Part shown: positions 32,010-39,290 of the stretch, piece after piece
How positions within the stretch are numbered: the first letter of the stretch is position 1
Layout: each line of letters starts with the position of its first letter
Notes under the pieces: model-generated
What the model was told of the DNA's origin: nothing
The model's input: only the letters and a program-made list of their open reading frames with translations
The model's database searches: none
Program-made: the position numbers and the translations under genes
Origin: an uncultured bacterium
GTDB taxonomy: Bacteria; Planctomycetota; Brocadiia; Brocadiales; Scalinduaceae
Direction: 5' to 3'
Length of the DNA stretch: 40,281 bases
NCBI GenBank assembly: GCA_913055705.1
Contig: CAJXKT010000007.1
Coordinates: 1-40,281 of the forward strand

Positions 32010-32795
32010 TTAAATATGAATTGCCTTCTTCCTGAAGACTCCCTGGTTGCCGATAATAATATACACACAAAAACCAAGTGCAAGCATAATACTAGGGTAC
32101 AGAATGAAGAAAACAAGGAGTGTGAAGAAGAGTACTGATGTGATTAACAGAGAAATCCGGTCACGTTTGCTTCCTACAAGATCGACAATCCTTATGTATG
32201 GGACTTTACTCAACATCAAGATGCCTAAAACAAAGATAACACTTGGAAGGCATGTTGCAACGGATTGATAATTGAGTGTGGTCTTAAGATAAGCGTCCAA
32301 TAATATCAATGATGCGACTGTGCCGCCCGCAAGTGTAGATGGTAATCCTGTAAAATATTTACTTCGTTTTTTGCCAGAGTTGTTTATTGATTCGAATTCG
32401 AATTTTGCCAATCTAATTGTGGCACACAATGTATAAAAGAAACATACGAACCAAACGGCAATAGGAGCATTATAAACACCCAGCCTGCCGATCAGGAATG
32501 CTGGAACAAGTCCAAAAGTTATCAAGTCAGCAAGCGTATCTAAATGAGCACCCCAGGCAACATTTGTTTTTGTTAATCGCGCGACCTGGCCATCCAATCC
32601 GTCAAACACCATGGCCGCTATAACGAGCCAGGCTGCATATGCCAGTTCATTGTTTATAATAAATACAATTGCACCAAAGCCACATGCGAGATTACCCATG
32701 CTGACGATAGTAGGCAGATAATTTTTTGCTGTTGATATATAGCGTTTTACTCTCGCTATAGTTCGTTGATATAATGGTAGGATTTCCATGGGCAC
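32010..32795 (-). CDS. pssA: CDP-diacylglycerol-serine O-phosphatidyltransferase
   Basis: 261 residues with about seven to eight hydrophobic helices. The CDP-alcohol phosphatidyltransferase motif is complete: D65-x2-D68-G-x2-A-R-x8-G82-x3-D86-x3-D90. The segment YFTGLPSTLAGG after it is typical of the serine-specific (type II, PssA) branch. The product phosphatidylserine is the precursor of phosphatidylethanolamine. No psd (decarboxylase) gene is in view. It is convergent with purM with no spacing, and divergent from nth with a 221-base regulatory region. Confidence 0.88.
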   Translation of the reverse strand: MPMEILPLYQRTIARVKRYISTAKNYLPTIVSMGNLACGFGAIVFIINNELAYAAWLVIAAMVFDGLDGQVARLTKTNVAWGAHLDTLADLITFGLVPAFLIGRLGVYNAPIAVWFVCFFYTLCATIRLAKFEFESINNSGKKRSKYFTGLPSTLAGGTVASLILLDAYLKTTLNYQSVATCLPSVIFVLGILMLSKVPYIRIVDLVGSKRDRISLLITSVLFFTLLVFFILYPSIMLALGFCVYIIIGNQGVFRKKAIHI

Positions 32796-32938
32796 TATAT
32801 GCGTATCAAAAAAGATGCCGTTAAGATAATTCTGTAGAGAAAATATACATATATTGAGGTAACTCCTTAATCTTTAATGTGTTATGTATATTTGTAAAGA
32901 ATTTCGCATTTTAGTTGTTCTTAAAAACGGCCTTAAAG

Positions 32939-32977
32939 TGCAGTAAAATTACTGCATAATTTTAAGGTAATACTGCA
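32939..32977. promoter_or_regulatory. Possible operator: TGCAGTAA-AA-TTACTGCA palindrome with half sites
   Basis: Bases 32939-32956 form a palindrome with eight-base arms (TGCAGTAA and TTACTGCA). A further ATACTGCA lies at 32970-32977. It sits in the divergent region between pssA and nth, about 60 bases before the nth start. The protein that might bind it is unknown. Confidence 0.35.
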
Positions 32978-33016
32978 TTACAGTTAGTATGTGTGCAAAA
33001 CCTGTGAGAGAAACAT

Positions 33017-33664
33017 TTGGATAAAATCGACGATATAGTAACCATTCTTAAACGAGAAAACAAGAAATATATTGTACCTATTGTTACGATTGTTTCCATG
33101 ACAAAAAGTCCTTTTATGGTTCTTATCTCTTGTATTCTCAGCTTAAGAACAAAAGATAAGGTTACAGCCGAAGCCTCAAACCGGCTTTTCAAACTTGCGG
33201 ATAATCCTCAAAAGATGCTAGGTTTAAGCATAAAGAATATTGAAAAAGCCATTTATCCTGTTGGTTTCTACAAGACAAAAGCAAAAAGGATTAAAGAGAT
33301 ATGCAGGGTCCTGCTTGATGATTATGAAGGTGTCGTCCCCAATGAGATAGACGAACTCTTAAAGCTGAATGGTGTTGGCCGCAAGACTGCCAACCTTACA
33401 GTTACTTTGGGTTATGGCAAGCTGGGAATATGCGTGGACACGCACGTCCACAGGATCTCAAACAGGCTTGGTCTGGTAAAGACAAAAACCCCTGAGCAGA
33501 CAGAATTTGCCTTAAGAAAGAAACTGCCCCAAAAACACTGGTTAATCTATAATGACCTCCTGGTAACATATGGCCAGAATCTCTGTGTACCCATTTCACC
33601 CTGGTGCAGCAAATGCAAGATCTTCAAGTATTGTAAAAGGGTTGGTGTGAAGAAATCCAGGTAA
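33017..33664 (+). CDS. nth: Endonuclease III (HhH-GPD DNA glycosylase/AP lyase)
   Basis: 215 residues. The helix-hairpin-helix LNGVGRKTAN holds the catalytic lysine, the catalytic aspartate is in VDTHVHRISNRLGL, and the C-terminal cluster is C-x6-C-x2-C-x5-C (CVPISPWCSKCKIFKYC). Nth removes oxidised pyrimidines and cuts the abasic site. The frame begins with TTG at 33017, behind a GAGAG that could serve as a weak ribosome site; the N-terminus matches the family from there. A possible operator palindrome lies upstream and a GC-rich hairpin downstream. Confidence 0.93.
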   Translation: MDKIDDIVTILKRENKKYIVPIVTIVSMTKSPFMVLISCILSLRTKDKVTAEASNRLFKLADNPQKMLGLSIKNIEKAIYPVGFYKTKAKRIKEICRVLLDDYEGVVPNEIDELLKLNGVGRKTANLTVTLGYGKLGICVDTHVHRISNRLGLVKTKTPEQTEFALRKKLPQKHWLIYNDLLVTYGQNLCVPISPWCSKCKIFKYCKRVGVKKSR

Positions 33665-33673
33665 GAAGCAACT

Positions 33674-33701
33674 CGCCCGTACCGAACGGTACGTTCGGGC
33701 G
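33674..33701. other. GC-rich nested hairpin after nth
   Basis: CGCCCG (33674-33679) can pair with CGGGCG (33696-33701), with an inner TACCG/CGGTA stem. There is no T tract. It may protect or end the nth transcript, or belong to the GC-rich intergenic elements. Confidence 0.4.
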
Positions 33702-33718
33702 GGGAGGCAAATGGTTAG

Positions 33719-33848
33719 TCAAATCCAAATGTCAAAGCTCAAAATCCCAATGAAATCCAAAATCAAAAGCTCAAATCTAAGAAAAAAACATCTACTGTTT
33801 AGTTCATTTGATCTTCAGGCATTGATTTGACATTTGAGCTTGGTCATT
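33719..33848. repeat. Intergenic element of the AAATGTCAAAGCTCAAA type with inverted ends
   Basis: The left end has CCAAATGTCAAAGCTCAAA and the right end has TTTGACATTTGAGCTTGG, then TCATTTGAAC, forming imperfect inverted repeats. The same words occur inside the element at 28568-28693. It fills the gap between nth and purC. Confidence 0.6.
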
Positions 33849-33853
33849 TGAAC

Positions 33854-34756
33854 TTAATTTGATATTTCTTTTCCAGTAAGCTTAGTGTAAGCCTCAAGAT
33901 ATTTTTCAGACGTCGTCCGGATTATGTCTTCAGGGAGTGAAGGTGGCGGTGGATTCTTGTCCCATCCGCAGGACTCTAAATAATCTCTCACGAATTGCTT
34001 GTCAAAAGATGGCTGTGGTTTTCCGGGTGAATAGCTTTCCATCGGCCAGAAACGGGATGAGTCGGGAGTCAGGACTTCATCAATTAGAATTACTTTATCG
34101 CCATACTTGCCCCATTCGAATTTCGTGTCACTGATTATAATTCCTTTTGTCAGGGCGTATTCGCTTGCCTTCTTGTATATTGCAATGCTTTTTTGTCTTA
34201 TTTCTTCTGCGAGTTCTCTACCCGTAATGTTGACAGCTTCTTCAAAAGAAATGTTTTCGTCGTGTCCGGATTCTGCTTTTGTTGATGGTGTGAAGATAGG
34301 CTCAGGCAGTTTGTCGCTTTCCTTTAAATCGCCAGGCAAACTGATACCGCATATGGCATTGTTCTTCTTGTAATCCTTCCAGCCGGAACCTGCGATATAG
34401 CCTCTTACTATACATTCAACGGGAATTACTTCAACTTTTTTAACTAGCATTGAACGTCCTCTGAGCAGGTCCCTGTCTTCTTCTGTTATTTTATCAATTT
34501 CGTCAATTGAGGTCGTGATTAAGTGGTTTTCCGTCAACTCTCCTATAAGCTCAAACCAGAATTCTGACATCTGTGTAAGGACTTTGCCTTTATGCGGTAT
34601 GCCATTCGGAAGGATTACGTCGAAAGCTGAAATTCTGTCAGTCGCGACGAGCAGGAGATTACCGTCAATCTCAAATATCTCCCTGACCTTTCCCTTGTTG
34701 TGTAGTTTTAAGTAAGGGATACTTGTTTCTAATAGAACCGTATCGTTAGAAGCCAT
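33854..34756 (-). CDS. purC: Phosphoribosylaminoimidazole-succinocarboxamide synthase (SAICAR synthase)
   Basis: 300 residues from ATG 34756; ATG 34759 just before it is nearly as good. A GAGG at 34764-34767 lies seven bases before 34756 and four before 34759. A longer frame upstream is only the coding region of the overlapping DnaJ gene. PurC adds aspartate to CAIR. Motifs: [49 protein letters not shown] and [12 protein letters not shown]. The preceding gene's stop is inside the purC start region, so the two are translationally coupled. Confidence 0.95.
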   Translation of the reverse strand: MASNDTVLLETSIPYLKLHNKGKVREIFEIDGNLLLVATDRISAFDVILPNGIPHKGKVLTQMSEFWFELIGELTENHLITTSIDEIDKITEEDRDLLRGRSMLVKKVEVIPVECIVRGYIAGSGWKDYKKNNAICGISLPGDLKESDKLPEPIFTPSTKAESGHDENISFEEAVNITGRELAEEIRQKSIAIYKKASEYALTKGIIISDTKFEWGKYGDKVILIDEVLTPDSSRFWPMESYSPGKPQPSFDKQFVRDYLESCGWDKNPPPPSLPEDIIRTTSEKYLEAYTKLTGKEISN

Positions 34757-35589
34757 CATTTTACCTCGAAATAGTTTTCCTGTGAGAAGTGCTTGTTCAG
34801 TTTGTTTTTCAACGTTTGAGCGCCTTTGAGATTGGGACAAAGCGATAGGGCCTTATTGAACCTTTCCAATGCGTTGTCCCATTCGCCTGAAGCCACATGA
34901 CAATCTGCAATTTTTTTGTAAATGAAGGCCTCTTCGTTTTTGCTTAATTTTAAGTTTAATGCTCTTGTCAGGTAGGTTATTGCAGTATCGGGTTGCGTCA
35001 GTTTTACTAACTTCTTACATGATAAGCGAAGGATTCTTTCTTTGATCTCCTCCAGTAAGTGCTTGCGTGCAGGATTGCCGTCTTCTTCTTGATAAACATA
35101 CTCGTACATCTTAAATGCCAATTCATAATGCCCCTGTTTTTCATACTCTTCGGCAAGAAGAAATTTGCAATCCAGATAATCTTTTAAATTTAAAAAGGCC
35201 AGAAGTTCAAATTCTTTATTTTCTTCTTTTAAGCGTTCATAATTCTTAACCGCTTGAGGTCCATTTTTGTTTAAGAGGTCGTTTAAAACCATTTTTGCCT
35301 GAGATCTTAAGTCGTGCTTGCCGTTCCCTCTTTTCGGGTTTTCTTTGTAATAAAAATCTCTTATTCTTATATTGTTGCTCTGTAATTGAGTGTCATAATG
35401 AATTCGTTTTTCGGAATCAGTTAGAGTCTTGTATGCTTTTATTAATAATTTAATTTTGTCTTCTGAAGAGATTCCATTTGCCTTGGTTTTATCCGGATGG
35501 TATTTCTTTGCAAGTTTTCTAAATGAGTTTCTGATTTCGGCTCTATCAGACCCCTCTTGTACTTGTAATACCTGATAATAATTAATCAA
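34756..35589 (-). CDS. DnaJ-domain protein with C-terminal TPR repeats
   Basis: 277 residues. Residues 1-69 are a J domain with the HPD motif (KYHPDK) that stimulates DnaK ATPase. The rest lacks the zinc-finger and C-terminal domains of true DnaJ. A charged helical middle is followed by TPR-like repeats at about 125-270 ([19 protein letters not shown] and [20 protein letters not shown]). It is thus a specialised DnaK co-chaperone with a protein-binding tail. Its stop codon overlaps the purC start (TGA at 34756-34758), an unusual pairing with a purine enzyme. The client is unknown. Confidence 0.82.
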   Translation of the reverse strand: MINYYQVLQVQEGSDRAEIRNSFRKLAKKYHPDKTKANGISSEDKIKLLIKAYKTLTDSEKRIHYDTQLQSNNIRIRDFYYKENPKRGNGKHDLRSQAKMVLNDLLNKNGPQAVKNYERLKEENKEFELLAFLNLKDYLDCKFLLAEEYEKQGHYELAFKMYEYVYQEEDGNPARKHLLEEIKERILRLSCKKLVKLTQPDTAITYLTRALNLKLSKNEEAFIYKKIADCHVASGEWDNALERFNKALSLCPNLKGAQTLKNKLNKHFSQENYFEVK

Positions 35590-35852
35590 TTTGGATTACC
35601 TCTTTTTCTATAGACACGAATTTCACAAATTAACACCAATAATTAGTGACTATTTACGAGTTACGATTTCAGATTTACGATTGCTTCTTGTCACTTTATG
35701 TTTTCCAATCGACAATATTCAATATTAAATATTCAATCCATGTTGAGGCTTTGCCTCAACATGGCATATTATCATCAGTATACCTGCAAGTCAAAAGTTT
35801 TTGAGTTTACCAACTGTAAATGGTGCTGTGATTCTCATCATAGTCGAATCTG
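35590..35852. repeat. 263-base repeat-rich gap with a strong hairpin
   Basis: No credible gene is seen. It carries an ACACGAATTTCACAAATTAA word (35613-35632), an inverted AATCGTAAATC-type copy (35653-35683), an AATATTCAATATTAAATATTC stretch, given here in part, and a perfect hairpin at 35738-35764. Confidence 0.55.
35738..35764 (-). terminator. Perfect 12-base-pair hairpin downstream of the LolC/E-type gene
   Basis: CCATGTTGAGGC (35738-35749) and GCCTCAACATGG (35753-35764) pair perfectly around a TTT loop. It lies after the stop of the permease gene on the minus strand. No clear T tract follows, so it may end or stabilise the transcript. Confidence 0.5.
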
Positions 35853-37109
35853 CTACTCGTATCTGAGCGTTTCGATTGGATCTAAACGTGCGGCTTTCAG
35901 TGCCGGGTATATACTGAATAAAACACCGCATGCAACAGTGAAGGAAATAATTATAATTATATCCTTAAAATCTACAACGGTTGGTATTTCGTTAAAATAA
36001 TAAACTTCCGGCGGGAACGGCCTCCAGCCTGAGTAATTGTATACGGTTCTCTCAATCCAGTTAATTCTATTTATGAAACCAAGTCCCAGGCCGGCACCTA
36101 TTGCTGAACCGAAGAGGCCTATGAACAGGCCATTCATCAGGAAAATAAGCATTATGCCCCTGGTTGTAGCGCCTAGCGCCTTCAAGATGCCAATGTCTTT
36201 AGATTTTTCAAATACAATCATGGTCAAAATTGCAAGTATGTTAAATCCTGCTACGATAATGATGAAGAACAAGATAAATGCCATAACACGTTTTTCCAGA
36301 GCAACAGCTTTCAGGAAAGTGCCGCGTACTTCTTCCCAGGTTTGAATATAGAAACCAAATCCAAGTTCTCTTTGAAGGCGATCACGCACCATTGGTGCGT
36401 TTTTATAATCATCTAATCTGACGCTTATTCCCGTAACAGAATCCTTCGTTCCTGTTAATTCCTGGGCAGTCTTTAATGGTATGTAAATATAGTTTTTGTC
36501 AACGTCATACATGCCTGATTTAAATTTTCCAGTAAGGATGAACGATTTTACATTAATCTTATCCCAACCCTTTATTGTTACTAAGATAACCTTTTCTCCA
36601 TTTCCTACAAAGCTTTCCGGGTTTGTTTCAGGGTCGCCTTCTTTGATACGCAACAGTTCGATGCCGCCGAAAGCACTGGGAGTCTTTTTTTCTCCGTGCA
36701 CCATTAACAAGTCCTGTGGTTTGTTGCCAAATTGTTTTATATAGTTTTCAAAGCCTCCCACCTTTGCTTCTGCAAGAGGATCGATGCCCTTAAAGTATGT
36801 GAATTCTTTTGCGCCTCTTATGTTAAGTAGTGCGGGTCCTTCTATATACGGAGAACACGCTTTGACATGTTCAAAAGATTCTATCTTCTTTATGACCTCT
36901 TTATAATTATCCAAACCATAGACACCTCTTTTTGCGACTATGATATGTGCTAACGTGCCCTTTATTTTTGTGCGTAATTCTTTGTCAAAACCACTCATTA
37001 CCGAAAGTACAACAATTAACGTCATAACCCCAACGGCAACTCCTGCAACCGCGAAAAAGGTGATTTTCTTCCTTCGCAGATATCTGAGACTTATAAATAG
37101 TTTGTACAT
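35853..37109 (-). CDS. LolC/LolE-family lipoprotein-releasing ABC transporter permease
   Basis: 418 residues in the classic LolC/E plan: one membrane helix near the N-terminus (ITFFAVAGVAVGVMTLIVVL), a periplasmic domain of about 220 residues, then three helices from about 275 on (VMAFILFFIIIVAGFNILAI, then GIMLIFLMNGLFIGLFGSAI, then IIIISFTVACGVLFSIYPAL). The opening FISLRYLRRKK and the closing YPALKAARLDPIETLRYE are family hallmarks. With LolD it would draw lipoproteins from the inner membrane for transfer to the outer membrane. LolD is not in this window, and LolC cannot be told from LolE (organisms of this type often have only one such permease). It is divergent from aroC. Confidence 0.88.
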   Translation of the reverse strand: MYKLFISLRYLRRKKITFFAVAGVAVGVMTLIVVLSVMSGFDKELRTKIKGTLAHIIVAKRGVYGLDNYKEVIKKIESFEHVKACSPYIEGPALLNIRGAKEFTYFKGIDPLAEAKVGGFENYIKQFGNKPQDLLMVHGEKKTPSAFGGIELLRIKEGDPETNPESFVGNGEKVILVTIKGWDKINVKSFILTGKFKSGMYDVDKNYIYIPLKTAQELTGTKDSVTGISVRLDDYKNAPMVRDRLQRELGFGFYIQTWEEVRGTFLKAVALEKRVMAFILFFIIIVAGFNILAILTMIVFEKSKDIGILKALGATTRGIMLIFLMNGLFIGLFGSAIGAGLGLGFINRINWIERTVYNYSGWRPFPPEVYYFNEIPTVVDFKDIIIIISFTVACGVLFSIYPALKAARLDPIETLRYE

Positions 37110-37219
37110 TTTTGTGTTTTCAGGTTCGGATTTTCAAAAATACTATCATAACAATGCGGGCATAAGCAATTAAAAATCCATGTATACAACTGATCCGTCC
37201 TATTTTATATAAAAAAAGC

Positions 37220-37248
37220 TTGTAAAAGAAGTTATATTTAAATATAAA
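37220..37248 (+). promoter_or_regulatory. Candidate promoter of aroC
   Basis: TTGTAA (37220-37225), 17 bases, then TATAAA (37243-37248), about 40 bases before the aroC start. The region is AT-rich, so chance matches are easy. Confidence 0.4.
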
Positions 37249-37290
37249 ATAATCGTTTTACATAATTTTACGTTTTTTGAGGGTAATTTC

Positions 37291-38418
37291 ATGCTGACTT
37301 TTACAACTGCCGGCGAATCACATGGGAAGTGTCTGATTGTAATAGTAAATGGATTTCCGGCAGGGATTCAATTGGACGAATCTGACATTAACGCGGAATT
37401 AAAAAGGCGGCAAGGCGGTTTTGGCAGAGGCGGAAGGATGCAGATTGAAAGTGACAAAGTCTGCATTTTGTCAGGTGTAAGAAAGAGTACTACTATTGGA
37501 AGTCCTATTTGCCTAAAGATAGAGAATAAAGACAGCAAAATAGATGTTTTGCCGGATGTTACAAGGCCGAGGCCGGGACATGCTGACCTGGCGGGGATTA
37601 TTAAGTATGGCCAGAAGGATGTGAGAAATATCCTTGAAAGGGCAAGTGCAAGAGAAACCGCTGCCAGGGTGGCTGCAGGGGCTTTAGCAAAGATTCTGCT
37701 TGCCAGATTTGATATAGAGGTCTTGGGCTACGTTAAGAGTATTGGGGGTATAAGTTCAAAGAAAATAGTAAAGAACCCAAATGAAATCTTAAAAAACAGA
37801 AATAAGAGTAAGGTTTACTGCCTGGATAAACCGGCTGAAGCTGAAATGGTTGAAAAAATCAAAAAAGCTAAAAAGGACGGTGATTCTCTGGGAGGTGTTA
37901 TTGAGGTAATGGCGTTTGGAGTTCCACCCGGACTGGGAAGCCATACACAGTGGGAATTGCGGCTGGATGGAATCCTGGCAGGTGCCTTGATGTCGGTGCA
38001 GGCAATAAAGGGGGTTGAGATCGGCCTGGGATTTGGTTTTGCCAAAAAGTTTGGTTCACAGGTACATGATGAGATATTTTATAGTGATGACAAGGATGCT
38101 TTCAACAGGAAGAGTAACAATGCCGGAGGGATAGAGGGAGGTATGACAAATGGTGAGGTAGTAATTGCAAGAGCGGTTATGAAGCCCATTCCAACGCTTA
38201 TGAAGCCATTGAGGTCAGTAGACATAATTACTAAAAAGCCGAAAAGTGCGTCAACTGAGCGTTCGGATGTCTGTGCTGTACCTGCTGTATCTGTTGTTGG
38301 TGAGGCGGTTGTGGCTTTTGAAATAGCCAGGTGTTTTATGGAAAAATTTGGTGGTGACAGCATTAATGAAGTAACCCGGAATTATGAAGGTTATATGAAG
38401 CAAATTTGCGCAATTTAA
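37291..38418 (+). CDS. aroC: Chorismate synthase
   Basis: 375 residues. It turns 5-enolpyruvylshikimate-3-phosphate into chorismate with reduced FMN, and is the last common step of aromatic synthesis. The three family signatures are present: [18 protein letters not shown] near the start, [18 protein letters not shown] in the middle, and [19 protein letters not shown] near the end. [12 protein letters not shown] at about 38-48 fits the phosphate-binding loop. It is a single gene upstream of the tRNA cluster, with 64 bases between its stop and the first tRNA. Confidence 0.96.
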   Translation: MLTFTTAGESHGKCLIVIVNGFPAGIQLDESDINAELKRRQGGFGRGGRMQIESDKVCILSGVRKSTTIGSPICLKIENKDSKIDVLPDVTRPRPGHADLAGIIKYGQKDVRNILERASARETAARVAAGALAKILLARFDIEVLGYVKSIGGISSKKIVKNPNEILKNRNKSKVYCLDKPAEAEMVEKIKKAKKDGDSLGGVIEVMAFGVPPGLGSHTQWELRLDGILAGALMSVQAIKGVEIGLGFGFAKKFGSQVHDEIFYSDDKDAFNRKSNNAGGIEGGMTNGEVVIARAVMKPIPTLMKPLRSVDIITKKPKSASTERSDVCAVPAVSVVGEAVVAFEIARCFMEKFGGDSINEVTRNYEGYMKQICAI

Positions 38419-38482
38419 GTGAAAATAAGTAGTTTAAGCTTGAAAAAATAAAATTCTTTGATAATCTCGACAGGTTTCTAAA

Positions 38483-38554
38483 GCTAGCGTAGCTCAACGG
38501 CAGAGCAGCTGATTTGTAATCAGCAGGTTGCGGGTTCGAATCCCATCGCTAGCT
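38483..38554 (+). tRNA. tRNA-Thr (anticodon TGT)
   Basis: 72 bases. The acceptor GCTAGCG pairs with CGCTAGC, with T as discriminator. The D arm is AGCTCAACGGCAGAGC, the anticodon loop TTTGTAA gives TGT, and the T arm is GCGGGTTCGAATCCCAT (one pair mismatch). The CCA end is not encoded. Confidence 0.95.
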
Positions 38555-38607
38555 TTGTTTTTTCTTGATTGGGTCGATATGTGCGTTTAGGGTTTATCCA
38601 GTATTAC

Positions 38608-38689
38608 GGGGAGGTACCCGAGTGGCCAAAGGGGACAGACTGTAAATCTGTTGGCGTAGCCTTCGGAGGTTCGAATCCTCCTCTCCCCA
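38608..38689 (+). tRNA. tRNA-Tyr (anticodon GTA)
   Basis: 82 bases, with the long variable arm of a class II tRNA. The acceptor GGGGAGG pairs with TCTCCCC, with A as discriminator. The anticodon loop CTGTAAA gives GTA and the T arm is GGAGGTTCGAATCCTCC. CCA is not encoded. Confidence 0.95.
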
Positions 38690-38808
38690 TATTTTATGGT
38701 TTATGGGTCTTGTTGTGTGTTGATGTTAGTTTACGAATAATACGGCGAATACTAACTAAGAATGTATTTTAAGGCTTCCAAATCATCATCACCGGAATAT
38801 CCCGAGTA

Positions 38809-38840
38809 TTATTGTCTTAGACAATAAAATAAGTTTTTTT
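38809..38840 (+). terminator. Stem-loop between tRNA-Tyr and tRNA-Gly
   Basis: TTATTGTC (38809-38816) pairs with GACAATAA (38820-38827), followed by AATAAG and seven T. It may be a weak terminator or an RNA processing site. Confidence 0.35.
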
Positions 38841-38873
38841 CTCCTGCCTGAAGCGATTGTTCAGACCGAATAA

Positions 38874-38944
38874 GCGGGCGTAGCTTAATGGTAAAGCCCT
38901 AGCCTTCCAAGCTAGCCATGTGGGTTCGATTCCCATCGCCCGCT
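38874..38944 (+). tRNA. tRNA-Gly (anticodon TCC)
   Basis: 71 bases. The acceptor GCGGGCG pairs with CGCCCGC, with T as discriminator. The anticodon stem CTAGC/GCTAG surrounds loop CTTCCAA (TCC). The T arm is GTGGGTTCGATTCCCAT. Confidence 0.95.
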
Positions 38945-38982
38945 ATATAAGTAACGACATTTATAATTTATTTAGATAAATA

Positions 38983-39003
38983 GGGTAAAAATTACCCTTT
39001 TTT
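38983..39003 (+). terminator. Terminator after tRNA-Gly
   Basis: GGGTAA and TTACCC form a six-pair stem around AAA, directly followed by six T residues (38998-39003). It would separate the first three tRNAs from the thrT-tuf unit. Confidence 0.6.
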
Positions 39004-39062
39004 ATGGATAAGCCCTTGCATATCAGGCAGTTACATGTATTTTCGCTTTTTTAAAAAAGTTT

Positions 39063-39090
39063 TTGACTTTTTTTGCATATGATGTTAAAT
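39063..39090 (+). promoter_or_regulatory. Promoter of tRNA-Thr(GGT)-tuf
   Basis: TTGACT (39063-39068), a 16-base spacer, and TTAAAT (39085-39090), about 50 bases before tRNA-Thr. It follows the terminator at 38983-39003, so a separate transcription unit for tRNA-Thr and tuf is likely. Confidence 0.6.
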
Positions 39091-39140
39091 TGGAACACTT
39101 TGCGCCAAATTCTAAATCCTTTAGTAATTTTGCGTTATGT

Positions 39141-39212
39141 GCTGCTGTGGCTCAGGGGTAGAGCACGTCCTTGGTAAGGACGAGGTCATGGGTTCAAATC
39201 CCATCAGCAGCT
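39141..39212 (+). tRNA. tRNA-Thr (anticodon GGT)
   Basis: 72 bases. The acceptor GCTGCTG pairs with CAGCAGC, with T as discriminator. The anticodon loop TTGGTAA gives GGT and the T arm is ATGGGTTCAAATCCCAT. It lies 78 bases before tuf, in the position of thrT before tufB in E. coli. Confidence 0.95.
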
Positions 39213-39290
39213 CTCATTTGTGTGTATGGATTTAATCATAAATATAGAATGTTATTTCACTAAATATAGGAAAATTTAGGAGTTTATATT

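Noticed and set aside
35698-36000. Open frame of 100 codons on the plus strand
   Set aside because: It runs through the perfect hairpin, repeats and the antisense end of the LolC/E-type gene, with no protein-like pattern.
38440-38465. TTGAAA and GATAAT before the first tRNA-Thr as a promoter
   Set aside because: The spacer is only 14 bases, too short for a convincing sigma-70 promoter, although some promoter must exist near here or further upstream.
38569-38772. Open frame over tRNA-Tyr
   Set aside because: Most of it reads through the tRNA gene, so it is not a credible protein.
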